From NCBI GenBank assembly GCA_947630625.1, contig CANRIL010000010.1:1-64000 (forward strand): DNA of 64,000 nt, in the 5' to 3' direction. Below, one piece after another: positions 51,610 through 61,094 of this stretch (positions are counted from its first letter, which is position 1; the number at the start of each line of letters is the position of its first letter). A program made the translations under genes and the position numbers. The stretch comes from an uncultured Clostridia bacterium (lineage in GTDB: Bacteria; Bacillota; Clostridia; Oscillospirales; CAG-272). The notes beneath the pieces are model-generated. The model saw nothing but the letters and a program-made list of their open reading frames with translations. It ran no database searches and had not been told where the DNA came from.

Positions 51610-52182
51610 TTACCTGCGATTTATGTCTATTACGGGCTCCGGCATGCCTGTTTTACGCAGGCGGGCGAGCTTCAATATCGCCGTATCCGTCTTAGCGTCA
51701 TGGAATCCTTCCCCGGCAGCTCTGTTGACCGCATCGGCGAAACTGATCTTCTCAACGTCCAAGAACTCGTCCGCGTCGAGCGACTGACCGGAAAACGTCA
51801 GCCCTTCGGCGGCGTATAAATACAGCTTCTCCGTCGTATATCCCGGAGAAACGTAAAACCAGCCGAGCTCATATACTCTCGCCGCTGTCGCCCCGGTTTC
51901 CTCACGCAGCTCACGGACAGCCGCCGGAAGCGGTTCTTCTCCGGCTTCGAGCTTTCCGGCGGGCAGCTCAAGCAAAAGCTCGCCCGACGGATATCTGAAC
52001 TGCCGCACGAACAAGAGCTCATCATTATCCGTCACCGCCGCTATCGTCACGCCGCCATGATGCTCGACGACCTCGCGCACCGCCGTTTGACCGTTCGGCA
52101 ACTCCGCCGTGTCGCGCCGCAGATTAAGTATTCTCCCCTTGTAAATGTATTCCTGCGTCAGAGTCTTTTCGAAAAGCTCCAT
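51610..52182 (-). CDS. NUDIX hydrolase, ADP-ribose pyrophosphatase type
   Basis: 190 residues. The N-terminus FEKTLTQEYIYKGRILNLRRDTAELPNGQTAVREVVEHHGGV is typical of ADP-ribose pyrophosphatases, and the NUDIX box is complete: GKLEAGEEPLPAAVRELREETG. It should cleave ADP-ribose or a related nucleoside diphosphate sugar to AMP and ribose 5-phosphate with Mg2+. The start is one base after the stop of the alpha-mannosidase gene, so the two are co-transcribed. Confidence 0.92.
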   Translation of the reverse strand: MELFEKTLTQEYIYKGRILNLRRDTAELPNGQTAVREVVEHHGGVTIAAVTDNDELLFVRQFRYPSGELLLELPAGKLEAGEEPLPAAVRELREETGATAARVYELGWFYVSPGYTTEKLYLYAAEGLTFSGQSLDADEFLDVEKISFADAVNRAAGEGFHDAKTDTAILKLARLRKTGMPEPVIDINRR

Positions 52183-52183
52183 C

Positions 52184-55100
52184 TCATTTTCTCCTTATTC
52201 TTATTGACACGATCTCAAACGCGCCCACATCGACCTCGACCGATCTTTGATCGTCCGTAAGCGGAAGCACCTCGCCCGCTCGTTCAAGCAGGTCGCATAT
52301 ATTCGCCTCAGCCGCCGGGAAACCGAACGTCACCTTCGTTTTCGACCTCTCACCAAACGCGTCGTAAAGCCTGATGATGACATCGTCGCTCCCCTCGGCA
52401 AGCTTCACCGACTCGATCACAATATTTTCGCGATCAGCCGCGGCGAGCGAAAATTTTTCAAGAGCGCCTTCCCCGCTGCCGGACGGCATAACGGAGACGA
52501 GCGGGCGATTCAGGATGTACGCCGCCCTGACGACGCCCGCCTCGCAGAAGTCGCCTTCGTGCGGAAGGATCGCATACGTGAACTCGTGGCGTCCCTGATC
52601 TGCCTCCTTGTTCGGGTGCGTCGCCGATTTAAGGAGCGTGAGCGAGAGCTCGGAGCCGCGGCAGCTGTGCCCGTATTTGCAATCGTTTATGAGCGCCATT
52701 CCGTATCCGTGTTCGGAAACGTCCGCATACTTGTGCGCGCATACCTCAAACTGTGCCGCGTCCCAGCTCGTGTTTTCATGCGTCGTCCGTGTGACGCTGC
52801 CGTACTGTATCTCATACGTGGCGCGGTCAGCGAGTACCGCGACCGGGAAATGCGCCTTCACGAGCGTGTGCCGCTCGTGCCAGTCGATGACCGTTTTGAA
52901 TTCCACCTTCTTATCATACGGCGTGACCGTGATCTCCTGCTCCACCGTTGACTCCATATATCTCCGCACAACGCGGAACCCGACGGACGCCCCGTGCTCG
53001 ATTGTATCAACAGATTCAACGTCGTTTATCGGATACGACTTCTCCGTATAATAATTCGTGATCTCCCATGCGTCGTAGGCGCGCGGAAAATCTTCATAAG
53101 CGACGAGCCTGTTGCCGACGCCGTCAAGCACTTCCCTCCCGGCGTCCTTGTCCCAGACGCGGGAAAGCTCGAATTTCTCATCAAATTCGACCCGGATGTG
53201 TTCGTTTTCGATCACGCGCGCGTCAAGCTCGGCGCGCGCTCCCTCGTGCCCGCGAACGTATGGCATATGCGCCCAGCCGAGCGGCGGTACGTCTTTGACA
53301 TATACAAGCTCGGCGCTCAATCTGTCCCCGTCGCGGCAAAGTGCCGCCACCGTGCCGGACGCCGTAAATCCGTTCGGGTTGAAGACGAGCGCGTACCCGT
53401 TTTTCGGGCGAACGCTGTCGGCGATCTCGCGCCGCGCGCGCTCAGTATATTCGCCGAGCTCGCCGCGCACGCGCGCGTAAATTTTATCCGTGTCGTCATA
53501 GACCTGCTTTATTGACGAACCGGGCAAAACGTCGTGGAACTGGCAGAGCATAACGCTCTCCCACGAGCGCCGCAGGACCTCGCGCGGGTAGTCAGCACCC
53601 GATATTATGGTGTGCGCCGTGCCAAGCGATTCTGCGTCAAGGCACATGTACTCGCACTGCCTGTTGTTTTTCTTGTTTTTCGCGTTCGACGTATACGTGC
53701 CGCGATGAAATTCAAGATACAGTTCGCCGACCCAGCGCGGCAGCTTGCCGGTCGCGGTCGCCCCGGCGCGCACACGGTCAAGAAAATCTCCCGCAAATTC
53801 AAATGAAACGGTCGGCAGCGTGCCGATTCCCCTCTCCATGCGGCGGCCGCGCTCGATCATCTCTTCTGTCGGTCCTCCGCCGCCGTCTCCGTAGCCGAAC
53901 GTGTCAAGCGCCTCGCGCGTCAGCTCCTTCTGCTGCATGCGCCGCCACGTGCCGTTTATCATCGACGGCGTGATGTCGCCGTTGTATGTGGTATACCTCG
54001 CCGGTTCGCGGTCTGTCGTCGTCTTTTGCGGCGTCAGAAAATACGTGAATACTTCGGAGCCGTCGATGCCGCGCCACATAAACATGTCGTAAGGCATTTT
54101 GTTCGTCTCGTTCCAGCTTATTTTTGACGTGACGAACGCGTCAACGCCGCTCTTTTTCAATATTTGCGGCAGCGCCGCCGAATAGCCGAACACATCAGGC
54201 AGCCACAGGATATGCGACTCGACCCCGAACTCGCGGCGGAAAAATTCCTTGCCGTATAGTATCTGCCTGACGAGCGCCTCAGCGCCCGTCAGATTGCAGT
54301 CGGCCTCGACCCACATCGCGCCCTCCGGTTCCCAGCGGCGCTCTGCGACAAGGCGTTTTATCTCGGAATACGTCTCCGGCTCGTCTTCCCTTATGTATTC
54401 GTAAAGCTGCGGCTGGCTCGACATGAATTTGTATTCCGGATATCTCTCCATCAGCCGGACAACGGTCGAAAAGCTGCGCGCGACCTTTTCCCGCGTCTGC
54501 GCAAACGTCCAGAGCCATGCCGTGTCAATATGCGTGTGCCCGATGCAGGCGACGTTCGGGCGGCCGCCCTCGCCTCTCGCCGGAAGCTTTGAATATAACT
54601 CCCGCTCAAGATATTCAGCCGCGTCACGGACAGAATCATAAAATTCGCGTGAGCCGGGCGCGCGCCAGTCGAGCAGATTAAGCGCGCCGTTCAGCGTGTC
54701 GCGCAGGCGAACGTATTGAAGCGAATCGGGCTCCATTACGGGGAGCGCGTCATACGGCGTCTTGATGTCGTGATAGAGCGACCACGCCGCCTCGTCCCGC
54801 AGGACGAGCGCCGGGGCAAATTTATAATCCTCCCGGTCATATCCCGTATAGACGTAAAACCATACCTCGTGCTCCCCGCCCTCGCGCGGAAGGACGACGG
54901 ACGGATGATTTTTGTCAGTTCCCTGCAAAAGATGCCCGTCTAAATAGACCATGTACTGCGGATTTTTTCCGTCGCCGTAATAATTCTCGAGAAGGCGCTG
55001 TGCGCCGTTCGGCGTCGGGGCGAGCGAGAGTCGCCCGCGGAACCATCCGTGAAACTCTTCCTCCCTGCCGAATCTGTCGTCCTCCTGCCATACGCGCCAC

Positions 55101-55240
55101 GAAAGCCCCTCGTCGGGCTCGCTTTTCGATTTGTATCCGCAGCGCGCGAATTCAAAGCCGGAAAGCGGGGTTCGCTCCCGCTCCGTAAACGGCAGAAGCC
55201 GCCGCAGCATCTCGCCTATACGCTCATATATGAAATTCAT
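52184..55240 (-). CDS. Alpha-mannosidase, glycoside hydrolase family 38
   Basis: 1018 residues, usual GH38 length, with no signal peptide, so probably cytoplasmic. The barrel carries the zinc motif GHTHIDTAWLW (His235, Asp239 region) and the nucleophile Asp314 in WVEADCN; IGTLPTVSFEFAGDFLDRV is followed by the helical bundle, and beta domains follow to the C-terminus. It trims alpha-mannosides released from yeast or plant glycans or host N-glycans. It has its own promoter, divergent from pepF, and a NUDIX gene directly after. The substrate linkage is not predictable. Confidence 0.93.
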   Translation of the reverse strand: MNFIYERIGEMLRRLLPFTERERTPLSGFEFARCGYKSKSEPDEGLSWRVWQEDDRFGREEEFHGWFRGRLSLAPTPNGAQRLLENYYGDGKNPQYMVYLDGHLLQGTDKNHPSVVLPREGGEHEVWFYVYTGYDREDYKFAPALVLRDEAAWSLYHDIKTPYDALPVMEPDSLQYVRLRDTLNGALNLLDWRAPGSREFYDSVRDAAEYLERELYSKLPARGEGGRPNVACIGHTHIDTAWLWTFAQTREKVARSFSTVVRLMERYPEYKFMSSQPQLYEYIREDEPETYSEIKRLVAERRWEPEGAMWVEADCNLTGAEALVRQILYGKEFFRREFGVESHILWLPDVFGYSAALPQILKKSGVDAFVTSKISWNETNKMPYDMFMWRGIDGSEVFTYFLTPQKTTTDREPARYTTYNGDITPSMINGTWRRMQQKELTREALDTFGYGDGGGGPTEEMIERGRRMERGIGTLPTVSFEFAGDFLDRVRAGATATGKLPRWVGELYLEFHRGTYTSNAKNKKNNRQCEYMCLDAESLGTAHTIISGADYPREVLRRSWESVMLCQFHDVLPGSSIKQVYDDTDKIYARVRGELGEYTERARREIADSVRPKNGYALVFNPNGFTASGTVAALCRDGDRLSAELVYVKDVPPLGWAHMPYVRGHEGARAELDARVIENEHIRVEFDEKFELSRVWDKDAGREVLDGVGNRLVAYEDFPRAYDAWEITNYYTEKSYPINDVESVDTIEHGASVGFRVVRRYMESTVEQEITVTPYDKKVEFKTVIDWHERHTLVKAHFPVAVLADRATYEIQYGSVTRTTHENTSWDAAQFEVCAHKYADVSEHGYGMALINDCKYGHSCRGSELSLTLLKSATHPNKEADQGRHEFTYAILPHEGDFCEAGVVRAAYILNRPLVSVMPSGSGEGALEKFSLAAADRENIVIESVKLAEGSDDVIIRLYDAFGERSKTKVTFGFPAAEANICDLLERAGEVLPLTDDQRSVEVDVGAFEIVSIRIRRK

Positions 55241-55305
55241 GTCAAAAACCGTCCTTTTCCCCCGGGCAGAAAATCACCGCTTCCGGAGGCGTTGTCATCA
55301 ACCTA

Positions 55306-55335
55306 ATTATACACTATCACGCCTCAGGATAACAA
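55306..55335 (-). promoter_or_regulatory. SigA-type promoter of the alpha-mannosidase gene
   Basis: On the minus strand TTGTTA (55335-55330) and TATAAT (55311-55306) with an 18-base spacer; divergent from the pepF promoter 22 bases away. Confidence 0.65.
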
Positions 55336-55357
55336 TAGTTTTTTGATGAATATTTCG

Positions 55358-55386
55358 TTGACATACAGGCGGGCACATGGTAAAAT
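55358..55386 (+). promoter_or_regulatory. SigA-type promoter of pepF
   Basis: TTGACA at 55358-55363 and TAAAAT at 55381-55386, 17-base spacer. Confidence 0.8.
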
Positions 55387-55423
55387 ACAAAAAAGGATAT
55401 TTTATTGAAAGGAAAAGACATAC

Positions 55424-57220
55424 ATGACAGACAACAGAGCCGACATTCCGGCAAAATACAAGTGGGACCTCACAGCGATCTATGCGGATTCCGCCGCGTT
55501 CGACGCCGACTTCGCCCGCGCGCAGGAGATGATCGCAAAATTTCCCGCACATGCGGAAACGATGACATCCTCAGCCGAAGCACTGCTTTCGACTCTTGAA
55601 GACGCCGTCGCGCTTGAGCGCGTGATCTCAAAGCTCTTCACGTTCGCTCACCTGAACTCCGACCTTGACACGTCCGACAATACGTATCTCGCCCTCTCCG
55701 GCAAGATGTCCGACCTCGCGAACGCCGCCGGCGCGGCTTCATATTTCGTCTCCCCGATGCTCATAAAGCTCGACGATGAAACGCTTTCGTGCTGGTACGA
55801 CGAATGCCCGGCGCTCCGCGCGTTTGAGCGCACGATCGAAGGCAGCCGCCGCTACAGAAAATACACGCTTACGGACGAAAACGAGCTGCTGCTCGCCCGT
55901 CTGCGCCGCGGCATGGGCGGTCACTCCGGTATTCGCTCCGTCTTTGCGAACGCCGACCTTGATTTCGGATACATCAACGGGGAGGACGGGAAAAAGACGC
56001 GCCTGACAGACACAAATTACGTGCCGTTTTTGATGAGCGCCAACCGCCGCGTCCGCCGCGCCGCGTTCAAAACGCTCTATAAAACGTATAAGCAGTTCGG
56101 GAACACGTTCGCTGCGCTCATGAACGCATATGTCAAGGAGCGCACGACAGTCTCACAGGTGCGCGGATACGATTCGAGCCTTCAGTGCTCCGTATTCGAC
56201 GACGAGGTCACGCCGGTCATATACAACACTCTGGTCGACACCGTGAACGAAAATCTCCCCGTACTGTACGATTACTACAAGCTGAAAAAAGAAGTCCTCG
56301 GGCTTCCCTCCCTGCACCTCTACGATATATACACCCCGCTGATCGCGTCCTGCACGAAGAAATACACGTATGAGGAAGCCGTCGAGGAAGTCCTTGACGC
56401 TGTCCGCGTGCTCGGACAGGAGTACCATGACGTGCTTGAAAAGGGCATAAAGGAGCACCGCTGGGTCGATGTATATCCGAACCGCGGCAAGCGCGGCGGC
56501 GCGTACAGCTCCGGCTGCTACGACACGGAGCCTTATATCCTGCTCAACTTCTGTCAGACGCTCGACAACGTCTCGACGCTCGCTCACGAGGCGGGACATT
56601 CGATGCACTCATACTATTCGAGAAAGGCGAACACGCCGCAGGATTCCGAATACACGATATTTGTCGCGGAAGTCGCCTCGACCGTGAATGAGCTGATCTT
56701 CTCGCACAAGAAGCTGCGCGAATCCGAGAGCCGCGAGGAAAAACTCGCGATACTCGATCAGATCCTCGAAACTTACAAGGGAACGCTCTTCCGTCAGACG
56801 ATGTTTGCCGAGTTCGAGCGCGACATACACGCCTCATCCGAGGCGGGCGAGACGCTGACGCAGGATCTTCTGTGCTCGAAGTATTACGAGATCGTGAAGC
56901 GCTATTTCGGCCCTGATGTAGTATGCGACCCCGAAATCGCATGCGAATGGATGCGCATACCGCACTTTTATATGTTCTTCTACGTGTACAAGTACGCGAC
57001 ATGTATATCCGCCGCGTCGAGCATCGTAAAGCGCATCGAGACGGAGGGAGACGCCTATATCCCGAAATACCTAGAATTTCTGCGCTGCGGCGGCTCGAAA
57101 TCCCCGCTTGACAGCCTGAAGGTCGCGGAGATAGACCTCTCCGACCCCGCCGTCATAAAGGACGCGATTTCGGACTTTGAAAACACAATAAAGCAGTTCA
57201 GAGAAATCTACAACGGCTAA
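55424..57220 (+). CDS. pepF: Oligoendopeptidase F
   Basis: 598 residues, family M3B. The zinc site HEAGH is at 388-392 (LAHEAGHSMHSYYS) with the third ligand in the FVAEVASTVNELIF helix. The N-terminal helical domain (about 1-200) and GGAYSSGCYDTEPYILLNF ahead of the zinc site fit PepF, as does the ending AASSIVKRIETEGDAYIPKYLEFLRCGGSKSPLD. A cytoplasmic enzyme that cuts peptides of about 7-17 residues. AAAGGA precedes the ATG. It has its own promoter and a strong terminator. Confidence 0.96.
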   Translation: MTDNRADIPAKYKWDLTAIYADSAAFDADFARAQEMIAKFPAHAETMTSSAEALLSTLEDAVALERVISKLFTFAHLNSDLDTSDNTYLALSGKMSDLANAAGAASYFVSPMLIKLDDETLSCWYDECPALRAFERTIEGSRRYRKYTLTDENELLLARLRRGMGGHSGIRSVFANADLDFGYINGEDGKKTRLTDTNYVPFLMSANRRVRRAAFKTLYKTYKQFGNTFAALMNAYVKERTTVSQVRGYDSSLQCSVFDDEVTPVIYNTLVDTVNENLPVLYDYYKLKKEVLGLPSLHLYDIYTPLIASCTKKYTYEEAVEEVLDAVRVLGQEYHDVLEKGIKEHRWVDVYPNRGKRGGAYSSGCYDTEPYILLNFCQTLDNVSTLAHEAGHSMHSYYSRKANTPQDSEYTIFVAEVASTVNELIFSHKKLRESESREEKLAILDQILETYKGTLFRQTMFAEFERDIHASSEAGETLTQDLLCSKYYEIVKRYFGPDVVCDPEIACEWMRIPHFYMFFYVYKYATCISAASSIVKRIETEGDAYIPKYLEFLRCGGSKSPLDSLKVAEIDLSDPAVIKDAISDFENTIKQFREIYNG

Positions 57221-57230
57221 AAATATTGTC

Positions 57231-57271
57231 GGGGAGAGCTTTTCAACCGAAAAGCTCTCCCCCGTTTTTTT
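57231..57271 (+). terminator. Rho-independent terminator of pepF
   Basis: GGGGAGAGCTTTTC and GAAAAGCTCTCCCC form a perfect 14-bp stem with a four-base loop, followed by CGTTTTTTT. Confidence 0.95.
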
Positions 57272-57318
57272 ATTATTTTTGTGCGAAAGCGTATCACCTC
57301 CGATTTGTCGCTTAAAAA

Positions 57319-58803
57319 TCAGAGGATTATGCAGATAAGCCCGCCGCTGCCTTCGTTGATGATCCTGCCGAGCGTGTCTGACAGCTTGGCGCGCGCATCC
57401 TCCGGCATATGTTCGAGCTTTGAATGCAGCCCGTCGTTTACAAGCTCATAAAGCGTCTTCCCGAACATATTTGACTGCCAGATAGCCTGACTGTCGTCCT
57501 CGAACTCGCGCATCAGGTAGCGCACCATTTCCTGAGACTGCTCTTCCGTACCGACGATAGGATTTATTTCCGTCTCGATAGTCGCCTTTATCATATGTAC
57601 GGAAGGCGCCGTCGCCCGCAGGCGCACGCCGTAACCGCCCTGCTGGCGGACAATTTCCGGCTCCGCAAGCGTCAGGTCTTCGACCTCAGGCATTACGATT
57701 CCGTACCCGCGCTCGTTTACGTCAGAAAGCGCCTCCGAAACCTTGTCGTACTCGCGCTTTACGGCTGCAAGCTCCGTCAGAAGCGCGATCAGTTCCTCCT
57801 CGTCGCGGATGTCAAATCCGGTCAGCTCGCCGATAGTGCGGTAGTAAACCTCGTCCGGCACCGCGACTGACAGCTCAGCGCGCCCCTGACCGAGGTCTGA
57901 ATCAAGATACCGAACCTCGGAAACGTATTCCTTTTCGCAGAGCCCCGTAAACGCGCCGCCGTCTATAACGTCGCCCATCTTCACGGTCTTTGACGCGCAT
58001 TCGCGCAGTCCGCCGACGAGCCCGGCGCGAAGCGGGTGATCTGCCGGGAGCGCGCGCAGCCATCCCGGCGCTTTGACGCTTATCTCGCGCACCGGAAATT
58101 CGTACAGCACGAGTTCGAGGATATGCGTGATGTCATCCGCGTTCATCGAAAGGCATGAGACGAGCGCGACGGGCGCGTGATATTTTTCCTCAAGCTCACC
58201 GGCGAGCGCCTGCGCCGCCTCTCCCTCCGGCTCGGCGGAATTGAGGATCACCGCAAACGGCTTCCCGATCTTGTGCATTTCCTCGGCAACGCGCGCCTCG
58301 GCCTCTACATAATCCTCGCGCGGGATGTCGCCGAAGCTTCCGTCCGTCGTCACGAGCATGCCTATTGTGGAGTGCTCGTTGATGACGCGGCGCGTCCCCA
58401 TCTCCGCCGCATCTGCAAACGGCATCGGCTCCGCCTGCCACGGCGTTGAAACCATCCTGACGCTGCCGTCCTCCGTGTCTCCGAGCGCGCCGGGAACAAG
58501 GTAGCCGACGCAGTCCACCATCCTCACGCGCAGATGAGATACGCCGCGCAGCGAGACTTCGACCGCCTCGTCCGGAATAAATTTCGGTTCCGTCGTCATG
58601 ACCGTGCGCCCTGCCGCCGACTGCGGCATTTCGTCGCGCGCACGCGTCCTGTCGTATTCGCCCTCGATATTCGGCATGACGAGCGCGTTCATAAACCGTT
58701 TTATGAACGTGCTCTTCCCCGTCCGTACCGGACCGACGACTCCGATATAGACATCGCCTCCGGTGCGCTCGGCAATGTCACGGTATATGTTTGTCTCCGT
58801 CAT
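57319..58803 (-). CDS. spoIVA: Stage IV sporulation protein A (coat-assembly ATPase)
   Basis: 494 residues matching SpoIVA over the full length. The TRAFAC-type P-loop GVVGPVRTGKST is at residues 21-32, then GRTVMTTEPKFIPDEAVEV, MVDCVGYLVPGALG and VTTDGSFGDIPREDYVEAE. The middle domain and the C-terminal assembly domain end in the conserved hydrophobic GLICIIL. SpoIVA polymerises on the forespore surface using ATP and is the base layer of the spore coat, recruited by SpoVM. The ATG is at 58803, with the ribosome-binding site GGGAGG inside an inverted repeat. Confidence 0.97.
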   Translation of the reverse strand: MTETNIYRDIAERTGGDVYIGVVGPVRTGKSTFIKRFMNALVMPNIEGEYDRTRARDEMPQSAAGRTVMTTEPKFIPDEAVEVSLRGVSHLRVRMVDCVGYLVPGALGDTEDGSVRMVSTPWQAEPMPFADAAEMGTRRVINEHSTIGMLVTTDGSFGDIPREDYVEAEARVAEEMHKIGKPFAVILNSAEPEGEAAQALAGELEEKYHAPVALVSCLSMNADDITHILELVLYEFPVREISVKAPGWLRALPADHPLRAGLVGGLRECASKTVKMGDVIDGGAFTGLCEKEYVSEVRYLDSDLGQGRAELSVAVPDEVYYRTIGELTGFDIRDEEELIALLTELAAVKREYDKVSEALSDVNERGYGIVMPEVEDLTLAEPEIVRQQGGYGVRLRATAPSVHMIKATIETEINPIVGTEEQSQEMVRYLMREFEDDSQAIWQSNMFGKTLYELVNDGLHSKLEHMPEDARAKLSDTLGRIINEGSGGLICIIL

Positions 58804-58811
58804 AAAAAAAT

Positions 58812-58864
58812 CCTCCCGTATAACAGCTTACGCTATTTATACGGGAGGCTCTTCATTTTTATGA
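58812..58864 (-). promoter_or_regulatory. SigE-like promoter of spoIVA nested in an inverted repeat
   Basis: On the minus strand TCATAAA (58864-58858), 14 bases, then CGTATAAAT (58843-58835) resembles a SigE promoter. The -10 lies in the left arm of a perfect 12-bp inverted repeat, CCTCCCGTATAA (58848-58837) with TTATACGGGAGG (58823-58812). The right arm contains the spoIVA ribosome-binding site and is followed by ATTTTTTTATG. A transcript begun at this promoter starts in the loop and leaves the ribosome-binding site free. A read-through transcript from the DUF362 gene would form the full hairpin, which with T7 also resembles a terminator. Confidence 0.6.
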
Positions 58865-58871
58865 CACCGGC

Positions 58872-59759
58872 TCAGAGCACGACGAGATCATATATGCGCG
58901 AACCTATGCCAAGGGAGGCTGCCGCCTCAACGGTGTGAATGCCGTTGCGGCTTTCGATGCGCTTTAAGAGATGTTCCTGTCCGGGATCGTCCGTCGCCTG
59001 ATATACGAGGTCAAGGCACGCCTGGTCGATCGCTACCGGGTCGGTCGAGGCGAGAATGCCGATATCCCTCATGCAGGGGTCTTCCGCCTCGGCGCAGCAG
59101 TCGCAGTCGACCGACATATTTTTCATAACGTTTATATATACCGCCCGGCCGTCAAACCTTCTGACGACAGAGAGCGCGGCGTCCGCCATTGATTCGAGGA
59201 ACTTGTCGTGATTTGCGCCCCAGAAATTGCCCTCCGGCCTGCCGGCGCCGTGTATGTTCTTCTTACCGTATGCGGACGCAATGCCGATCGAGAGCTGCTT
59301 GAGCGCGCCGCCGAAGCCGCCCATCGGGTGCCCCTTGAAATGCGACAGCACGAGCAGCGAATCGTAATTCGCCAGATTTTTGCCTACGTAGTTCTGTTTT
59401 ATAACGCGCCCGTCAGGGATCGGCAGTACGAGATCGGGTCCCTCGCCGTCGAGCAGATCGACCGGGAAACGACCTGACCAGCCGTGCTTTTCAAGCGTCT
59501 TCAAGTGCTTTTCCGTCGTGTCGCGCGCCCCGCCGTAAGCGGTGTTGCATTCGACGACGGCTCCGCCGTCCGCCTCGTTGAGCACGGCGTCGACCGTCGG
59601 CGCCCAGAAATCCGGGCGGAGGAAATTCTGATTTCCGACCTCCCCCGAATGCACCTTGACGGCGACCTTGCCGGTCAGCGGAACTCCGACCGCGCGGTAC
59701 AAATCAAGCACGCGCTCCGGCGTGATCTCCCGCGTAAAATAAACAGTTGCCTTTTCCAT
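58872..59759 (-). CDS. DUF362 domain protein
   Basis: 295 residues from the ATG at 59759 with GGGGGA ahead; an upstream ATG at 59837 is less likely. The DUF362 core is clear: VAVKVHSGEVGNQNFLRPDFWAPTVDAV, VVECNTAYGGARDTTEKHLKTLEKHGW, LVLSHFKGHPMGGFGGALKQLSIG and ILASTDPVAIDQACLDLVY. A Cys group (DCDCCAEAEDPC) may bind a metal or an iron-sulfur cluster. The family often carries ferredoxin domains and has unknown function. A hairpin with T7 right after the stop probably ends this transcript before spoIVA. Confidence 0.88.
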   Translation of the reverse strand: MEKATVYFTREITPERVLDLYRAVGVPLTGKVAVKVHSGEVGNQNFLRPDFWAPTVDAVLNEADGGAVVECNTAYGGARDTTEKHLKTLEKHGWSGRFPVDLLDGEGPDLVLPIPDGRVIKQNYVGKNLANYDSLLVLSHFKGHPMGGFGGALKQLSIGIASAYGKKNIHGAGRPEGNFWGANHDKFLESMADAALSVVRRFDGRAVYINVMKNMSVDCDCCAEAEDPCMRDIGILASTDPVAIDQACLDLVYQATDDPGQEHLLKRIESRNGIHTVEAAASLGIGSRIYDLVVL

Positions 59760-60345
59760 TTTTGTTCCCCCTTCAAGTTCTCCTGTTTTCTTTTTCGGCT
59801 TCCACAGTCTGAAGCTGAGTGTAAATCCGCGTCCCATAATATTATATCATACCTCCGATATCAAAAAATGTCGTCTCGTCCCCCGCCGCCGACAGGCGCG
59901 CGGCCAAAGTTTCAGTTTAGAGATTTGCGCACGAACGAAATAGAAGTACACGCCGCCGACGGGCACGCATCTAAAGTTTAAGGAAAAAAAGCGCCAAAGT
60001 TGAAAAAGAAAGCTCGCGCAAACCACCGCAAGCATGCGCGGCATGACTGCAAATCTGCCCGTCTTATTTATGTCTTCGGGAAATTCCAAGTTTATTTTAT
60101 CACCGCGCCCCCGCCGCGTCAACCCGAAAAACCGCATAATAAAATTATTTTCAAAAAGTTTCCGGAAAGGCGGCGCGGAGGACAAAACTTTTGAAGCTCT
60201 CTCCCCCGGCGTTTACTATTCTATTTCAATATCGACCTCAATAAATGACGGGCGGCTGTAAAACAGTTTTTGTCAATCAGAAAACTATCGCTCAAAGCGA
60301 TAATCCCAGAAGCCGTCATTTTCTTCAACGTCCGCGCAAACGGAA
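59760..60345. other. Intergenic region with spaced inverted repeat
   Basis: No gene is supported here. AAATGACGG (60243-60251) and CCGTCATTT (60313-60321) are perfect complements about 60 bases apart, and between them TATCGCT/AGCGATA (60286-60302) forms a 7-bp hairpin with a three-base loop; on the minus strand it is followed by GTTTTC and may be the terminator of the methyltransferase gene. The rest is of lower GC than the neighbouring genes. Confidence 0.5.
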
Positions 60346-60963
60346 TTATCGAGACAAAGTCAGTATCCCTGCGCAATACGAAACTTGCGTAAAAGAAAGA
60401 TTCGGGAACGCGCTTTTCAGTTCGTCGGCAACGAAATAGATTTCCTCATCATCCCATTCGTCCCCGGCGGCCTCGCGGCACCGAGCCAGCTTCTCACGCG
60501 TTTCAAAAGCAACGTCACCGATCAGAATTTGCCCGTTCTCTTTCAGACAGCCTTGCAGCGTGCGGAGAAATTCGATCTTTTGCTCGTCCGTCAGATGATG
60601 CAGGGAGTACGTCGCCACAATAAAATCATATCTTTGATGACGCAAAGGTTCAACAAGTCCCCGCGTAAAATCCCCCTGATAAAGGTGCGCGTCCGGCATT
60701 TTCTTGATTGCCAGCTCGATCATTCTGGGCGAGAAATCCTGTCCGTAAATAACGCAGCCGCGTTCATATAATTTTGTTGTAAGCGTACCCGTTCCAAATC
60801 CTATATCAAGCACGGTCGGATTTTGTTTTTTCACGATGATTTGAAAGATGCTCCCAAGCACATCCTTGTACCCGGCAAACGGATATGTTTTTTCTTCGTC
60901 GGAGATACCGACCGTTTTGTCGTAATCATCCGCCCACAAGTCAAAACCTCTTTTATCTAACAA
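60346..60963 (-). CDS. SAM-dependent methyltransferase
   Basis: 205 residues from a TTG at 60963, chosen because AGGAGG lies seven bases ahead; the open frame extends upstream without such a site. The class I fold is visible: FDLWADDYDKTV at the N-terminus, motif I VLDIGFGTGTLTTKLYERGC, acidic IYGQDFSPRMIELA, ATYSLHHLTDEQK (motif IV region) and GQILIGDVAFETREKL. The pattern is that of YrrT-like small-molecule methyltransferases; substrate unknown. The gene stands alone between lower-GC spacers, and its codon use looks less GC-rich than its neighbours, which may indicate transfer. Confidence 0.85.
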   Translation of the reverse strand: MLDKRGFDLWADDYDKTVGISDEEKTYPFAGYKDVLGSIFQIIVKKQNPTVLDIGFGTGTLTTKLYERGCVIYGQDFSPRMIELAIKKMPDAHLYQGDFTRGLVEPLRHQRYDFIVATYSLHHLTDEQKIEFLRTLQGCLKENGQILIGDVAFETREKLARCREAAGDEWDDEEIYFVADELKSAFPNLSFTQVSYCAGILTLSR

Positions 60964-61094
60964 ATCTATACCTCCTAATTTTCGTTTGTCGAGCAGTCGA
61001 ACACTCGACATTTATTATATCACCCAAACGTGAGGAAATCTACTGTCTGTTAAATCGGTTGACCCTTTTTCTCATCAAATTTCCGCCCATATTG

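Noticed and set aside
60243-60321. Integron attC-like site
   Set aside because: There is no GTTRRRY/RYYYAAC core; the structure is better explained as a terminator plus an outer repeat.
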